Shown here: in pieces, positions 54,542 through 62,859 of the stretch | Layout of the letters: each line of letters begins with the position of its first letter | How positions within the stretch are numbered: position 1 is the stretch's first letter | Source of the DNA: an uncultured Clostridia bacterium | GTDB lineage: Bacteria > Bacillota > Clostridia > TANB77 > CAG-508 | Assembly (NCBI GenBank): GCA_944386415.1 | Contig: CALXAY010000001.1 | Location: 30,655-94,654 of the forward strand | Direction of reading: 5' to 3' | Length of the DNA stretch: 64,000 bases | Program-made: the position numbers and the translations under genes | Notes under the pieces: generated by a model | Told to the model about the DNA's origin: nothing | Database searches by the model: none | What the model saw: only the letters and a program-made list of their open reading frames with translations

Positions 54542-55210
54542 ATGGCTACAAATATACCATTAACAGGTGCATTTAGAGTAACATGTGAATACAAAAGAAA
54601 AGGAGACTGGGCTGCTGGTTGGCATACAGGAATTGATTTAGTTGGAGATGATACAATTTACGGTACTTGTGATGGAACAGTAACAAAAATAGGTTGGGAT
54701 AATAGTTATGGAAATTATATTACCGTTAAAGCTTCTGACGGGAAATATCACTGGTTTTGTCATTTAAGTAAGGTAACTTGTAGTGAAGGAGATAAAATAA
54801 GCCGTACGACGAAAATAGGAGTTATGGGTAGTACAGGAAATTCAACAGATAAACATTTGCATTTCGAAATAAGAAATTCTAGTAATAAATACGCAGATAA
54901 TTCAAACCCAGCAGGCTATATGGGAATACCAAATAAAGTTGGAAGTTATAATACTCCTAATTATCAAATTGGAAACACAACGGCTTCTAGTAATTCAAAT
55001 ACAACAGGAGAACTAAAAACATTAAATCATAATACTAATTTAAGAAAAGCCCCTACAACATCTGCTGATATATTAAGTTTATACATACCAAATACAACAT
55101 TATATGTTTTAGAACCTAGTGTAGCAGTAGCTGATGGATATACTTGGGATAAAGTAAAAATACGTGTAACTGGAGAAGAAGGTTATATGATAAATAAAAA
55201 TTATAAATAA
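54542..55210 (+). CDS. M23/SH3 endolysin, second copy (222 aa)
   Basis: Identical to 10491-11159, with the zinc-binding WHTGID and HLHFE motifs and a C-terminal wall-binding domain. Confidence 0.9.
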   Translation: MATNIPLTGAFRVTCEYKRKGDWAAGWHTGIDLVGDDTIYGTCDGTVTKIGWDNSYGNYITVKASDGKYHWFCHLSKVTCSEGDKISRTTKIGVMGSTGNSTDKHLHFEIRNSSNKYADNSNPAGYMGIPNKVGSYNTPNYQIGNTTASSNSNTTGELKTLNHNTNLRKAPTTSADILSLYIPNTTLYVLEPSVAVADGYTWDKVKIRVTGEEGYMINKNYK

Positions 55211-55225
55211 AATAGGAGGTAAAAT

Positions 55226-55588
55226 ATGTTAAAAGGTTTTGATGAAAATGGAAATATGCAAAATGTAAAAGTAAGTGAAAATGGAGAAGTGCTTGTAAAA
55301 ACATCTGGAGAAACTAGTGAAAATCAAGAAGAAACGACATTGAACGCAAGTGTACAAACAGTTGGAACAACAGCTACTACAATTGCAATAAATAAAAAAG
55401 TAACACAAATAGATATAGCAAATTATAGCGAAGAAGCAAATATAACATTAACCGCTGGTGGAGTTAGTGCAGTAATAGGAGCTAATATTGCAACTACAAT
55501 TAAATTAAATAAACAAGTAGATAACATATCTCTAGTTTCTACAGTAGCAGATACTAAAGTACAATTAGTTGTAAGTGGGGTGGAGTAA
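55226..55588 (+). CDS. Small phage protein, second copy (120 aa)
   Basis: Identical to 11175-11537; Thr/Val-rich, probably beta-structured, function unknown. Confidence 0.6.
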   Translation: MLKGFDENGNMQNVKVSENGEVLVKTSGETSENQEETTLNASVQTVGTTATTIAINKKVTQIDIANYSEEANITLTAGGVSAVIGANIATTIKLNKQVDNISLVSTVADTKVQLVVSGVE

Positions 55589-55589
55589 T

Positions 55590-56756
55590 ATGGCAATTAA
55601 ATTTTTAAATAAAGGAAATAGCAAAAGTATCCCAAATATCTTTATGCAAGAAATAGAACCTTCTATTAAAAATGGTATATGGCTTAAGAGTTCACAAACA
55701 TTTAATAATTTAATAATCACTGATAAACTGTCTAGTGCCCCAGTATTTACAAATATATATAGTGTTGAAAATTTACCAGAAAATGCTACATATAGTAATA
55801 CACGTTTATTTAAATATAATGGAAATATTTATATAGCTCAAAATAACTTTTTAGGTATATTAAATTTAGAAGATATGACTGTTACACAAGTATATAATAC
55901 CTTACCTTTTACTATACATGAATCAGACTATTATACAAATATAGTAGTAGTTGGTAATGACATTTTTGTAGGAAAAATTTTTTCAAATAAAATTATAAAA
56001 TATAACTTGGAAGAAAACACAGTTGAAGATTTTATTACATTACCAAACTCCGGTAGACAATTTACATTGTCTTATTATAACGGAAATCTATATGTAATAG
56101 TCTACTATAATTTTAGCTTTTTTTATAAAATAAATATATCTCAGAAGATAGTAACAAGTCTAGCTTATCCAGACAATAATGACAATTACCTAAACGGTAC
56201 TAATAGTGTTGTAGCAGGCAATAAAATGTATATGTTTTCAGGTGTATCAGCAAATGAGAAAGCATTTTGCTTTGATTTAGATACAGAAATATATGAAAAC
56301 TTACCAGACATAGCTATAGAAGATTATGGCTTTAATAGACTATACTATGGTACAGTTTTATATTATAATAATGTTTGTTACATATTAGGTGGAAGTGAAG
56401 GAATAAATGGTATTATAACTTATAACATACAAACTAAAACATACGGTGTAATATCTTCTACAGGATATTCAAACCAAATGGGTATATTTGTAGATAATAT
56501 TGCATACATATTTGAAAGCAAAAAAGTTTCTTTATTAGAAATACCATTCTTGAATTTTAAAGAAAAAAGTATCATTTTAGATATTAGCCAAAATACATAT
56601 ACAACTAAATTAGTAGAATATGATACAACTAATATTACTGGCGATATTACATTTAAATTTAATGATGCTAATTATAATGATGCAAGTAATAAATTAATAC
56701 AAACATTACCAACTTACTATGGTAATGGAACAGAATGGATTAAATTTAAAAATTAA
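55590..56756 (+). CDS. Kelch-like propeller protein, second copy (388 aa)
   Basis: Identical to 11539-12705; candidate host-recognition protein at the end of the late genes. Confidence 0.6.
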   Translation: MAIKFLNKGNSKSIPNIFMQEIEPSIKNGIWLKSSQTFNNLIITDKLSSAPVFTNIYSVENLPENATYSNTRLFKYNGNIYIAQNNFLGILNLEDMTVTQVYNTLPFTIHESDYYTNIVVVGNDIFVGKIFSNKIIKYNLEENTVEDFITLPNSGRQFTLSYYNGNLYVIVYYNFSFFYKINISQKIVTSLAYPDNNDNYLNGTNSVVAGNKMYMFSGVSANEKAFCFDLDTEIYENLPDIAIEDYGFNRLYYGTVLYYNNVCYILGGSEGINGIITYNIQTKTYGVISSTGYSNQMGIFVDNIAYIFESKKVSLLEIPFLNFKEKSIILDISQNTYTTKLVEYDTTNITGDITFKFNDANYNDASNKLIQTLPTYYGNGTEWIKFKN

Positions 56757-56800
56757 TTATAACTATATGGTGGAAGAAGTATATATAAAATAATAAGCAT

Positions 56801-56830
56801 AGTAGCTAGAATTATATCTAGCTGCTTTTT
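56801..56830 (+). terminator. Late-operon terminator, second copy
   Basis: Same hairpin as at 12750-12779. Confidence 0.85.
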
Positions 56831-56842
56831 CTTCGACAGTTT

Positions 56843-56870
56843 TCGACACAATATTTTTATAAAATATGAT
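56843..56870 (+). promoter_or_regulatory. Possible promoter for the 57-aa gene, second copy
   Basis: Same TCGACA / TATGAT pair as at 12792-12819. Confidence 0.45.
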
Positions 56871-56896
56871 ACAATTGTTGAAAGGAGATGATAAAT

Positions 56897-57070
56897 ATGA
56901 CAATTCAAGAAGCTTATTTAAAATCTCTTCAGAAAATAAAAGAAGAAAAAATTAAAGACATAAAGGAGTACACAAAGTTAGCAAAAAAAGAAAATCTTTT
57001 AAATGCAACATCACTAGAATATATTTCTAGGAAAGACTTCAATAACTTAATAAAAAACCAGGATATTTAG
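56897..57070 (+). CDS. Small helical protein, second copy (57 aa)
   Basis: Identical to 12846-13019. It faces the two minus-strand membrane genes across a shared terminator. Confidence 0.55.
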   Translation: MTIQEAYLKSLQKIKEEKIKDIKEYTKLAKKENLLNATSLEYISRKDFNNLIKNQDI

Positions 57071-57083
57071 TCCTGGTTATTTT
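57056..57083. terminator. Bidirectional terminator, second copy
   Basis: Same stem as at 13005-13027, with an A run before and a T-rich run after. Confidence 0.8.
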
Positions 57084-57309
57084 TATTATTATATTTCTTT
57101 TCTAAATAATCTTCTGCTATAATATGTGAATATACAGATATTGCAATTGAAATAGAACATAATATATAACCTAAAATGCTATTGAAACTTTCATAGAAGA
57201 ATATAAAAGTAATTCCCCAAACAAAAAAAGTATTAATAGCAAAAATGTATGGAAAAATCTTTTTTAAAAGTTTAGTCAAAAATTCATATATATTATTACT
57301 TCTATTCAT
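57067..57309 (-). CDS. Small membrane protein, second copy (80 aa)
   Basis: Identical to 13016-13258; second gene of the minus-strand conversion-type pair. Confidence 0.6.
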   Translation of the reverse strand: MNRSNNIYEFLTKLLKKIFPYIFAINTFFVWGITFIFFYESFNSILGYILCSISIAISVYSHIIAEDYLEKKYNNKNNQD

Positions 57310-57311
57310 AA

Positions 57312-57698
57312 TTATTCTTCCTCCTTAATTAGATTTGTTGTAGGAGGTCTTTGGGTTGGTAATAATAGCAATATTAGTAAAACTATATATACGATATAAT
57401 TAAAAGCAGGAATACCAAAAATAAATAAAACATACACAAATAAAAAATATGGACTTATATTTGCGTCACGTAATCTTTTAATTTGCATGATAATATTTAA
57501 TACTAAAAATGAAAAATATAGAAAATCTTGATACCTATCTATGTAGAATCCATAACTGTACATATTTTGAATTACTATACCTAAAAGAAGTAATAATAAC
57601 AAAATTAATAGTGATACTCCAAAAAATATCCAATAATTCTTTCTTGAACAATATTTTGATTCAAATAAATTTGTTATTTTATTTAATACTTTATCCAT
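57312..57698 (-). CDS. DUF805-like membrane protein, second copy (128 aa)
   Basis: Identical to 13261-13647; first gene of the minus-strand pair, likely expressed in the lysogen. Confidence 0.65.
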   Translation of the reverse strand: MDKVLNKITNLFESKYCSRKNYWIFFGVSLLILLLLLLLGIVIQNMYSYGFYIDRYQDFLYFSFLVLNIIMQIKRLRDANISPYFLFVYVLFIFGIPAFNYIVYIVLLILLLLPTQRPPTTNLIKEEE

Positions 57699-57812
57699 TG
57701 TAACATCTCCTAATATTTTCTTTAGTTTATTTTTTTTATTATATCATTATGAATTATAAATTTCTATATTTTTTGATATTTTTAGATATTTTTTATGAAA
57801 CATTGATAATCA

Positions 57813-57841
57813 TTTACAAAAATCCTTTTTTTTGTTATAAT
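57813..57841 (+). promoter_or_regulatory. Promoter of the HTH+AbrB-like regulator, second copy
   Basis: Same TTTACA-17-TATAAT arrangement as at 13762-13790. Confidence 0.7.
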
Positions 57842-57882
57842 ATATTAAATTTAATGTTTTATATAAAATAGAGGTAACAAAA

Positions 57883-58197
57883 ATGGAAAAGGAAAAATTA
57901 AAGGAAGAATGTATAAAACTATTTCTTAGTGGAAAAAGTTACACAGAGATAGCAAAACTGACCAACTATTCGAGGCAACATGTATCAAATTTAATAAAAA
58001 ATGATAAAAGAATAAAAGAAAAGTTAAATAATAAAACTGTTAAAGTCTATAAATTAAAAAATAGATCCAGAATGAATATACCAATAAATGCGGAATTTTT
58101 AAGAAAAATAGGTGTTAGTAAGAATTGTGAAAAGGAAGATTTTGTTGAAGTTCATTTAGACGAAAAAAATAAAATAATAACAATAAAAAAATTGTAA
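57883..58197 (+). CDS. HTH plus AbrB-like regulator, second copy (104 aa)
   Basis: Identical to 13832-14146; two-domain DNA-binding protein upstream of the integrase. Confidence 0.6.
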   Translation: MEKEKLKEECIKLFLSGKSYTEIAKLTNYSRQHVSNLIKNDKRIKEKLNNKTVKVYKLKNRSRMNIPINAEFLRKIGVSKNCEKEDFVEVHLDEKNKIITIKKL

Positions 58198-58244
58198 AAT
58201 GTGTAAGAAATAATATATTTACTTACATATTTTTTTACCCTCAC

Positions 58245-58273
58245 TTGCATTTGCACTGTGCTTATGTTATTAT
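58245..58273 (+). promoter_or_regulatory. Integrase promoter, second copy
   Basis: Same TTGCAT-17-TATTAT arrangement as at 14194-14222. Confidence 0.6.
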
Positions 58274-58294
58274 GTAAAGTATGGGGGTGAAAAA

Positions 58295-59290
58295 ATGAAA
58301 TTAAATTATTTTGAAATACCAGAAATACTAAAAAATTTTTTAAATTATTTATTAGGTATAAAAGGATATTCAATAAATACTGCAGAAGCTTATTGCGGAG
58401 ATTTACTTATGTTTTTTCACTTTATAAACGAATATCTTAACTTTAATATTTCTATAATGAAATTTAATGCTTTAATATTATTTCAAGTAAAAAAAAGTGA
58501 TGTTATAGCTTTTTTAGTTCATTGTGGCTTTTCAAAAGATAATTCTGCTAATACAAGGCAACGTAAACTTGCAGCTATAAGAACATTTTATTGTTGGCTA
58601 ATTACTACGACTCCAGGAGGTTATAATCAAGAAAACCCAACAAGAGAAATACCTAATATAGAAAAGATAGAAAAAATACCTAGACATCTGTCATTAGATC
58701 AAGCTAAAAAGATTCAAGAAATATTTACAATAAAAAATTCAAGATTTCCTATAAGAAACAATGCAATAATCTCTACTTTTCTATCAACTGGTGCAAGAGC
58801 TTCTGAATTAATAAATGCAAATTTAAAAGATGTAAATTTAAAAAATAATACATTAACCGTAATAGGAAAAGGAAATAATGAAAGAATATTATATCTAAAT
58901 AAGACTTGTAAAGAAAAATTAAATAAATATATCGAGCAAAGAAATAGAAATAAAAAAGTAATTAGTCTTAATGAACCATTATTCTTAAATAAAAACGGCT
59001 CTAGGATTGGTATAGATTGCGTAGAGAATATTTGTGAAAAAGCTTTTGAACTCATGGGACTTAGTAATTGTGGATATACAACACATACATTAAGACATAC
59101 AGCAGCAAGCATGATATATATATACGTAACACAAAATATTTTAGTATTAAAAGAATTTTTAGGTCATAAAAGTGTTGCAACAACACAAATATATACTCAT
59201 ATTTATAACGAACATATAAAGGAAGCTGTGGATAAAAATCCATTAAATAATTTTGAAAAAACTGCAAATAGGGAAGAGGAGGTAGCGTAA
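58295..59290 (+). CDS. int: Tyrosine integrase, second copy (331 aa)
   Basis: Identical to 14244-15239, with all catalytic residues. This copy lies about 510 bases from the phage-chromosome junction attR, the usual place of an integrase gene in an integrated prophage. Confidence 0.95.
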   Translation: MKLNYFEIPEILKNFLNYLLGIKGYSINTAEAYCGDLLMFFHFINEYLNFNISIMKFNALILFQVKKSDVIAFLVHCGFSKDNSANTRQRKLAAIRTFYCWLITTTPGGYNQENPTREIPNIEKIEKIPRHLSLDQAKKIQEIFTIKNSRFPIRNNAIISTFLSTGARASELINANLKDVNLKNNTLTVIGKGNNERILYLNKTCKEKLNKYIEQRNRNKKVISLNEPLFLNKNGSRIGIDCVENICEKAFELMGLSNCGYTTHTLRHTAASMIYIYVTQNILVLKEFLGHKSVATTQIYTHIYNEHIKEAVDKNPLNNFEKTANREEEVA

Positions 59291-59291
59291 A

Positions 59292-59567
59292 TTGAACAAG
59301 TTGGATTTTGATATAAATTCTATTAAAAAAAATAAAATAGAATTATTAAATTGTCAAGTAGATTTAATTTTAAGAAGTTTAGAATTTTATTCATATACAT
59401 ATAATTATATTTATCCAAGACGAGGAAAATCTGAAACTTTAGAAGAAAATTTAAGAAAAAATTTAGTTCGTGATACTTATCATCAAATTACTAGTCAATT
59501 ACATATTAACGAACATATTTACGATGATTATAATAAGTTTAAAAAAGATTTTGAAAAAGTTGCGTAA
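59292..59567 (+). CDS. Small protein between integrase and attR, second copy (91 aa)
   Basis: Identical to 15241-15516 (TTG start, strong ribosome site); the last phage gene before the chromosome. Confidence 0.6.
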   Translation: MNKLDFDINSIKKNKIELLNCQVDLILRSLEFYSYTYNYIYPRRGKSETLEENLRKNLVRDTYHQITSQLHINEHIYDDYNKFKKDFEKVA

Positions 59568-59573
59568 AATCTA

Positions 59574-59602
59574 TTGACAGCGAAAAAAAAATATGATATT
59601 AA
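59574..59602 (+). promoter_or_regulatory. Possible outward promoter, second copy
   Basis: Same TTGACA-17-TATTAA as at 15523-15551. Here it points into the chromosome, antisense to rho, with no terminator seen on this strand before rho. Confidence 0.35.
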
Positions 59603-59783
59603 AATAATAATAAATTTTGATTAGTATTCTATGAAAAAACGACGCATGAAAATCAAAAATAAGCCGATTTAATTTTTAAGACGACAAGTTATATTAATAA
59701 AAAATAGCTTGAAATAAGGTATTTTAGAGATATTTATTATTTTGAAGGAATATAGGTCTCTATATTTTTTCTCCTATTCTTGT

Positions 59784-59809
59784 TTGCACAAAAGATTGAT
59801 TTTGTGCAA
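59784..59809. other. attR: phage-chromosome junction
   Basis: The left arm TTGCACAAAA comes from the phage and the right arm TTTTGTGCAA from the chromosome (except its first two bases); they are exact reverse complements around GATTGA. Arms of about 10 bp around 6 bp fit a tyrosine recombinase core site. Identity with the attP-like junction ends at 59801. Confidence 0.8.
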
Positions 59810-60094
59810 TGTATATAATGCATTACCTTTTACCTTTTTTTATTAATCCTCTCCTATTCTTATAAATGTTCTGATAAATGTTCTGAATAATTTAATATTT
59901 TATTTAAATTATAGAATTTAAATTTTCTTTTAATTTTATTTTATAAAGCTTTTCTTGAGATTTTTTCTCATTTCTATTTTTTGGTGATATTTAATATTGC
60001 ATTTGTTTCTTTTTTTGCTCCTTCTCTTCCCTGAAGATAAAATTAAAATTTTTATAGAAAAAAAGATAGAAGTAAAACTTCCATCCTTTTTAGT
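59802..60094. other. Chromosomal intergenic region downstream of rho
   Basis: About 290 AT-rich bases with no gene. It contains a perfect tandem 12-bp duplication (TAAATGTTCTGA at 59863 and 59875), a 12-base match to the phage end (TCTCCTATTCTT at 59850, also at 59770), and the rho terminator at its right edge. Confidence 0.7.
60056..60085 (-). terminator. rho terminator
   Basis: On the minus strand GATGGAAG pairs with CTTCTATC (8 bp, one wobble), followed by a run of T. It ends rho transcription before the prophage. Confidence 0.8.
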
Positions 60095-61465
60095 TTATTT
60101 AAATCTTATTAAATAATTATCCATTTTATCAATAAACTCATCATTATTTTTTGTTTGAGTCATTTGACTAATAACTTGTTCAGTAACATCAGCAACTGGC
60201 ATACTATTCATAGCTTTTCTTAAAGCAAATACTGTTTCTTTTTCCTTTGTAGTTAGTAATAAGTCTTCCCTTCTAGTTCCAGATTTGTTGATATCTATAG
60301 CTGGGAAAATACGTCTTTCTGATAATTTTCTATCTAAATGAACTTCCATATTTCCAGTTCCTTTAAACTCCTCAAAAATAACATCATCCATTCTGCTTCC
60401 AGTTTCTATTAAAGCTGTTGCTAAAATAGTAAGACTTCCTCCAAATTCAATATTCCTAGCTGCACCAAAGAATTTTTTTGGTTTGTGTAATGCTGCAGGA
60501 TCAATACCACCTGATAAAGTTCTTCCTGAAGAAGGAATAACTAAGTTATAAGCTCTGGTTAATCTAGTAATGCTATCTAACAATATGACTACGTCTCTAC
60601 CTTGCTCTACAAGCCTTTTAGCTCTTTCTAAAACCATTTCTGCAACTTTTACATGATGTTCTGGTAATTCATCAAACGTTGAATGAATTACTTGACCTTT
60701 TATAGAACGTTTCATATCTGTTACTTCTTCTGGTCTTTCATCAATTAGAAGTACAATTAATTCTACTTCTGGGTTATTTTGACTAATTGCATTTGCAACT
60801 TTCTTTAATAATGTAGTCTTACCAACTTTTGGTGGAGCAACTATCATACCTCTTTGGCCTTTACCTATTGGACACATTAGGTCAATAATCCTAGTTGCGT
60901 ATTCATTTGATGTTGTTTCTAATTTTAATCTTTCATTTGGGTAAATAGGTGTTAATTCATCAAATCTTTTTCTTTTCATGGCTTTTTCTGGATGTTCTCC
61001 GTTTACTTCACCAACGAATATCAAAGATGGAAATTTCTCACCTTCTCTAAATCTTGAAATTCCCTTTATAATATCCCCTGTATCTAATCTAAATCTTCTT
61101 ATTTGTACCATAGATATATAAACATCTTTATCACTAGATAGATAATTATCTCCTCTTAAGAAACCATATCCATCTGGCAATATATCTAATATTCCCTCAA
61201 CTATTTCATCGCCTTCATTAGTTAATTTATAATCAACAATTGGTTCTCCATTCTCATCATAATGTCTTTCTACAGATTCCTTTTCATCTAGGTCATTGTC
61301 ATCATCTCTTTGCTTTTCATTATCATAAAAAATTTCAGAACTAGATGTGAGTTGTTTTAAAACAGTAATTAATTCATCTTTTTTTAATTTTGATATATTT
61401 TTAATATTATGTTCTTTTGCTAATGCTTTTAATTGTGTTAGTGTCATTTCTTCTAATTCTAACAT
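60095..61465 (-). CDS. rho: Transcription termination factor Rho (456 aa)
   Basis: Domains: an N-terminal SAP-like Rho_N domain (residues 1-42, [21 protein letters not shown]), an acidic linker of about 30 residues, the RNA-binding cold-shock-like domain ([15 protein letters not shown]), and the RecA-type ATPase with P-loop PPKVGKTT at about 210-217, Walker [11 protein letters not shown] and the Q/R-loop region [16 protein letters not shown]. The hexameric helicase ends transcription on untranslated RNA. The start has AGGAGGT. Its 3' end faces the prophage, so integration leaves it intact. Confidence 0.97.
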   Translation of the reverse strand: MLELEEMTLTQLKALAKEHNIKNISKLKKDELITVLKQLTSSSEIFYDNEKQRDDDNDLDEKESVERHYDENGEPIVDYKLTNEGDEIVEGILDILPDGYGFLRGDNYLSSDKDVYISMVQIRRFRLDTGDIIKGISRFREGEKFPSLIFVGEVNGEHPEKAMKRKRFDELTPIYPNERLKLETTSNEYATRIIDLMCPIGKGQRGMIVAPPKVGKTTLLKKVANAISQNNPEVELIVLLIDERPEEVTDMKRSIKGQVIHSTFDELPEHHVKVAEMVLERAKRLVEQGRDVVILLDSITRLTRAYNLVIPSSGRTLSGGIDPAALHKPKKFFGAARNIEFGGSLTILATALIETGSRMDDVIFEEFKGTGNMEVHLDRKLSERRIFPAIDINKSGTRREDLLLTTKEKETVFALRKAMNSMPVADVTEQVISQMTQTKNNDEFIDKMDNYLIRFK

Positions 61466-61598
61466 AAATACCTCCTATAAATATTTTATTTATTGTTTTG
61501 TTTTTGATATTGGGGAATTTTAAACGAAATTAAATAAATATTAATAACAATATATATATTATAACATGTTTTGGAAGTTTTTGGAATACCTTTTTATA

Positions 61599-61630
61599 AA
61601 AAAATAAAAGGAATGTTTTTTACATTCCTT
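61599..61630 (-). terminator. Terminator after the divIC-like gene
   Basis: On the minus strand AAGGAATGT and ACATTCCTT form a 9-bp stem with a T-rich tail; the stem overlaps the end of the coding region. Confidence 0.8.
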
Positions 61631-61886
61631 GATCCATATAAATTCTTTCATTTGGATAATACATATCTAATTTTTCTCTTGCCATTTGTTCAATAAAATC
61701 TAGTGAATCTACATTTTCCTTTTGTTTAGCAAGATTTTCTTTATTTTGAGTCTCTTCTGCTATTTCTTGATTTAATTGTTCTGTCTGATTACTATATTGA
61801 TTTAATGTTTTTTGTTGATTTATTATAGTAAATACTGCATATACAGCAATTATTAATATTATAAGTTTTCTATAAATTTTTTTCAT
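61620..61886 (-). CDS. divIC: Septum formation protein DivIC/FtsB family (88 aa)
   Basis: One N-terminal transmembrane helix (residues about 7-23) is followed by a coiled coil (NQYSNQTEQLNQEIAEETQ) and the C-terminal family motif FIEQMAREKLDMYYPNERIY. This is the layout of DivIC/FtsB, which bridges divisome proteins at the septum. Its position downstream of yabP and yabQ is the standard Clostridia/Bacilli order. Confidence 0.85.
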   Translation of the reverse strand: MKKIYRKLIILIIAVYAVFTIINQQKTLNQYSNQTEQLNQEIAEETQNKENLAKQKENVDSLDFIEQMAREKLDMYYPNERIYMDQGM

Positions 61887-61976
61887 AAGTTAATCTCTCC
61901 AATTCTAACGTGTTAATCCATTTGGATGCTATAATAATATAATTCTACATTTTTAAGGAAAATCCTTCTTATATTT

Positions 61977-62462
61977 TTAATTTTTTACATTATTTTCAAT
62001 CTTTTTATTCTTTTTAGTTATTTTTATAAAATTATTAAATAAATTTGTAAAATTTTTTCTAATATTAATAAAAATAAAAGAAATAGGTTTAAAAAACGTC
62101 TTTTTTATAAATTTGAAAGGAATCAAAATAATTTTTAAAATTTTGATAATAATTTTTTTTAAAAATAAAATTATTGTTACATTTATTTTTATAAAAAATG
62201 AACTAAATATCAACATGTATAATGTAATACCAACAGCTATTCCTAAAAACATAAATAAGCGAATTTCTCCATTATTAAAGACAAATATGAAATATAATAT
62301 AGAAATTCCTGTTAAAATCCAAAATAATATATCTTCAATATAAGTTATAATATCACTTGTTTTAAATGATTTTCTGAGTATTCTAAAAAAGTCAAATATA
62401 ATACCAATTAAACATCCATTTAATACAAAAATAAAAAATAAATATCCTTGATTCAAAATCAT
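61977..62462 (-). CDS. yabQ: Spore cortex protein YabQ (161 aa)
   Basis: Three hydrophobic helices occupy the first 95 residues; the opening (QGYLFFIFVLNGCLIGIIFDFFRILRK) is typical of YabQ, and a basic tail follows. YabQ is an outer-forespore membrane protein needed for cortex formation. Its presence shows that the host makes endospores. Confidence 0.85.
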   Translation of the reverse strand: MILNQGYLFFIFVLNGCLIGIIFDFFRILRKSFKTSDIITYIEDILFWILTGISILYFIFVFNNGEIRLFMFLGIAVGITLYMLIFSSFFIKINVTIILFLKKIIIKILKIILIPFKFIKKTFFKPISFIFINIRKNFTNLFNNFIKITKKNKKIENNVKN

Positions 62463-62487
62463 AAAAATGTCTCCTTAAAGTAAAATT

Positions 62488-62787
62488 CTATTTAAAAATT
62501 TTACTAATAAAACTTCCTTTTTGTTTTTCGATATTTTTGTTATCACTATAATTCATTGAAGAAATATCTCCTTCAACTATTACTTCTGAAGTATCAATAC
62601 TTAATTTATTTATCCTTAAATTATCTCCTTTTATTGTTAATAATCCAAGTTCAGTTTCTATAATGATTACTTGATCATCAAAGCTTAGTACATCTAAAAC
62701 TCCGGAAACACTTAATTTTCCTCTATTTTCTAGAATAAGATTTTGAATTACACTTGTTTGCTGTATTTTTCTTTCATCAATAGTCAT
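62488..62787 (-). CDS. yabP: Sporulation protein YabP (99 aa)
   Basis: The second of two close ATG codons is chosen because the ribosome site GGAGG overlaps the region of the first. The pattern LENRGKLSVSGVLDVLSFDDQVIIIETELGLLTIKGDNLRINKLSIDTSEVIVEGDI is the YabP beta-strand repeat. The C-terminal extension is basic. It is encoded just upstream of yabQ and acts with it in spore coat/cortex assembly. Confidence 0.9.
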   Translation of the reverse strand: MTIDERKIQQTSVIQNLILENRGKLSVSGVLDVLSFDDQVIIIETELGLLTIKGDNLRINKLSIDTSEVIVEGDISSMNYSDNKNIEKQKGSFISKIFK

Positions 62788-62859
62788 TAGCATTACCTCC
62801 CTATTTTGCTTAACCGTTAAAATATATATATTCAAGGTTTGTCTTATTTAGAACTTATT

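Larger units (their letters stand above)
15751..59801. mobile_element. Complete 44,051-bp temperate podovirus-like prophage
   Basis: The boundaries follow from where the two direct-repeat copies stop matching. Gene order is regulator, replication/recombination, small accessory genes, structured RNA and tRNA-like element, terminases, portal, scaffold, coat, tail, ejection proteins, lysis, conversion genes and integrase. A P22 gp4-like adaptor, a gp10-like tail protein and large internal proteins, with no tape measure, sheath or major tail tube gene, point to a short-tailed virion. Almost all genes are on the plus strand; only two membrane genes oppose. The head, tail, lysis and integrase genes look intact. 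The replisome organiser is frameshifted, so fitness of this copy is uncertain. Confidence 0.9.
44052..59801. repeat. Second copy of the 15,750-bp direct repeat
   Basis: Same sequence as 1-15750 at offset 44051; all ORFs translate identically. The identity ends at 59801, where the chromosome begins. Confidence 0.95.

Noticed and set aside
59784-59809. Chromosomal dif site used by host XerC/XerD
   Set aside because: The 10-6-10 layout is similar, but the left arm does not match known dif arms, and the phage carries its own intact tyrosine integrase.
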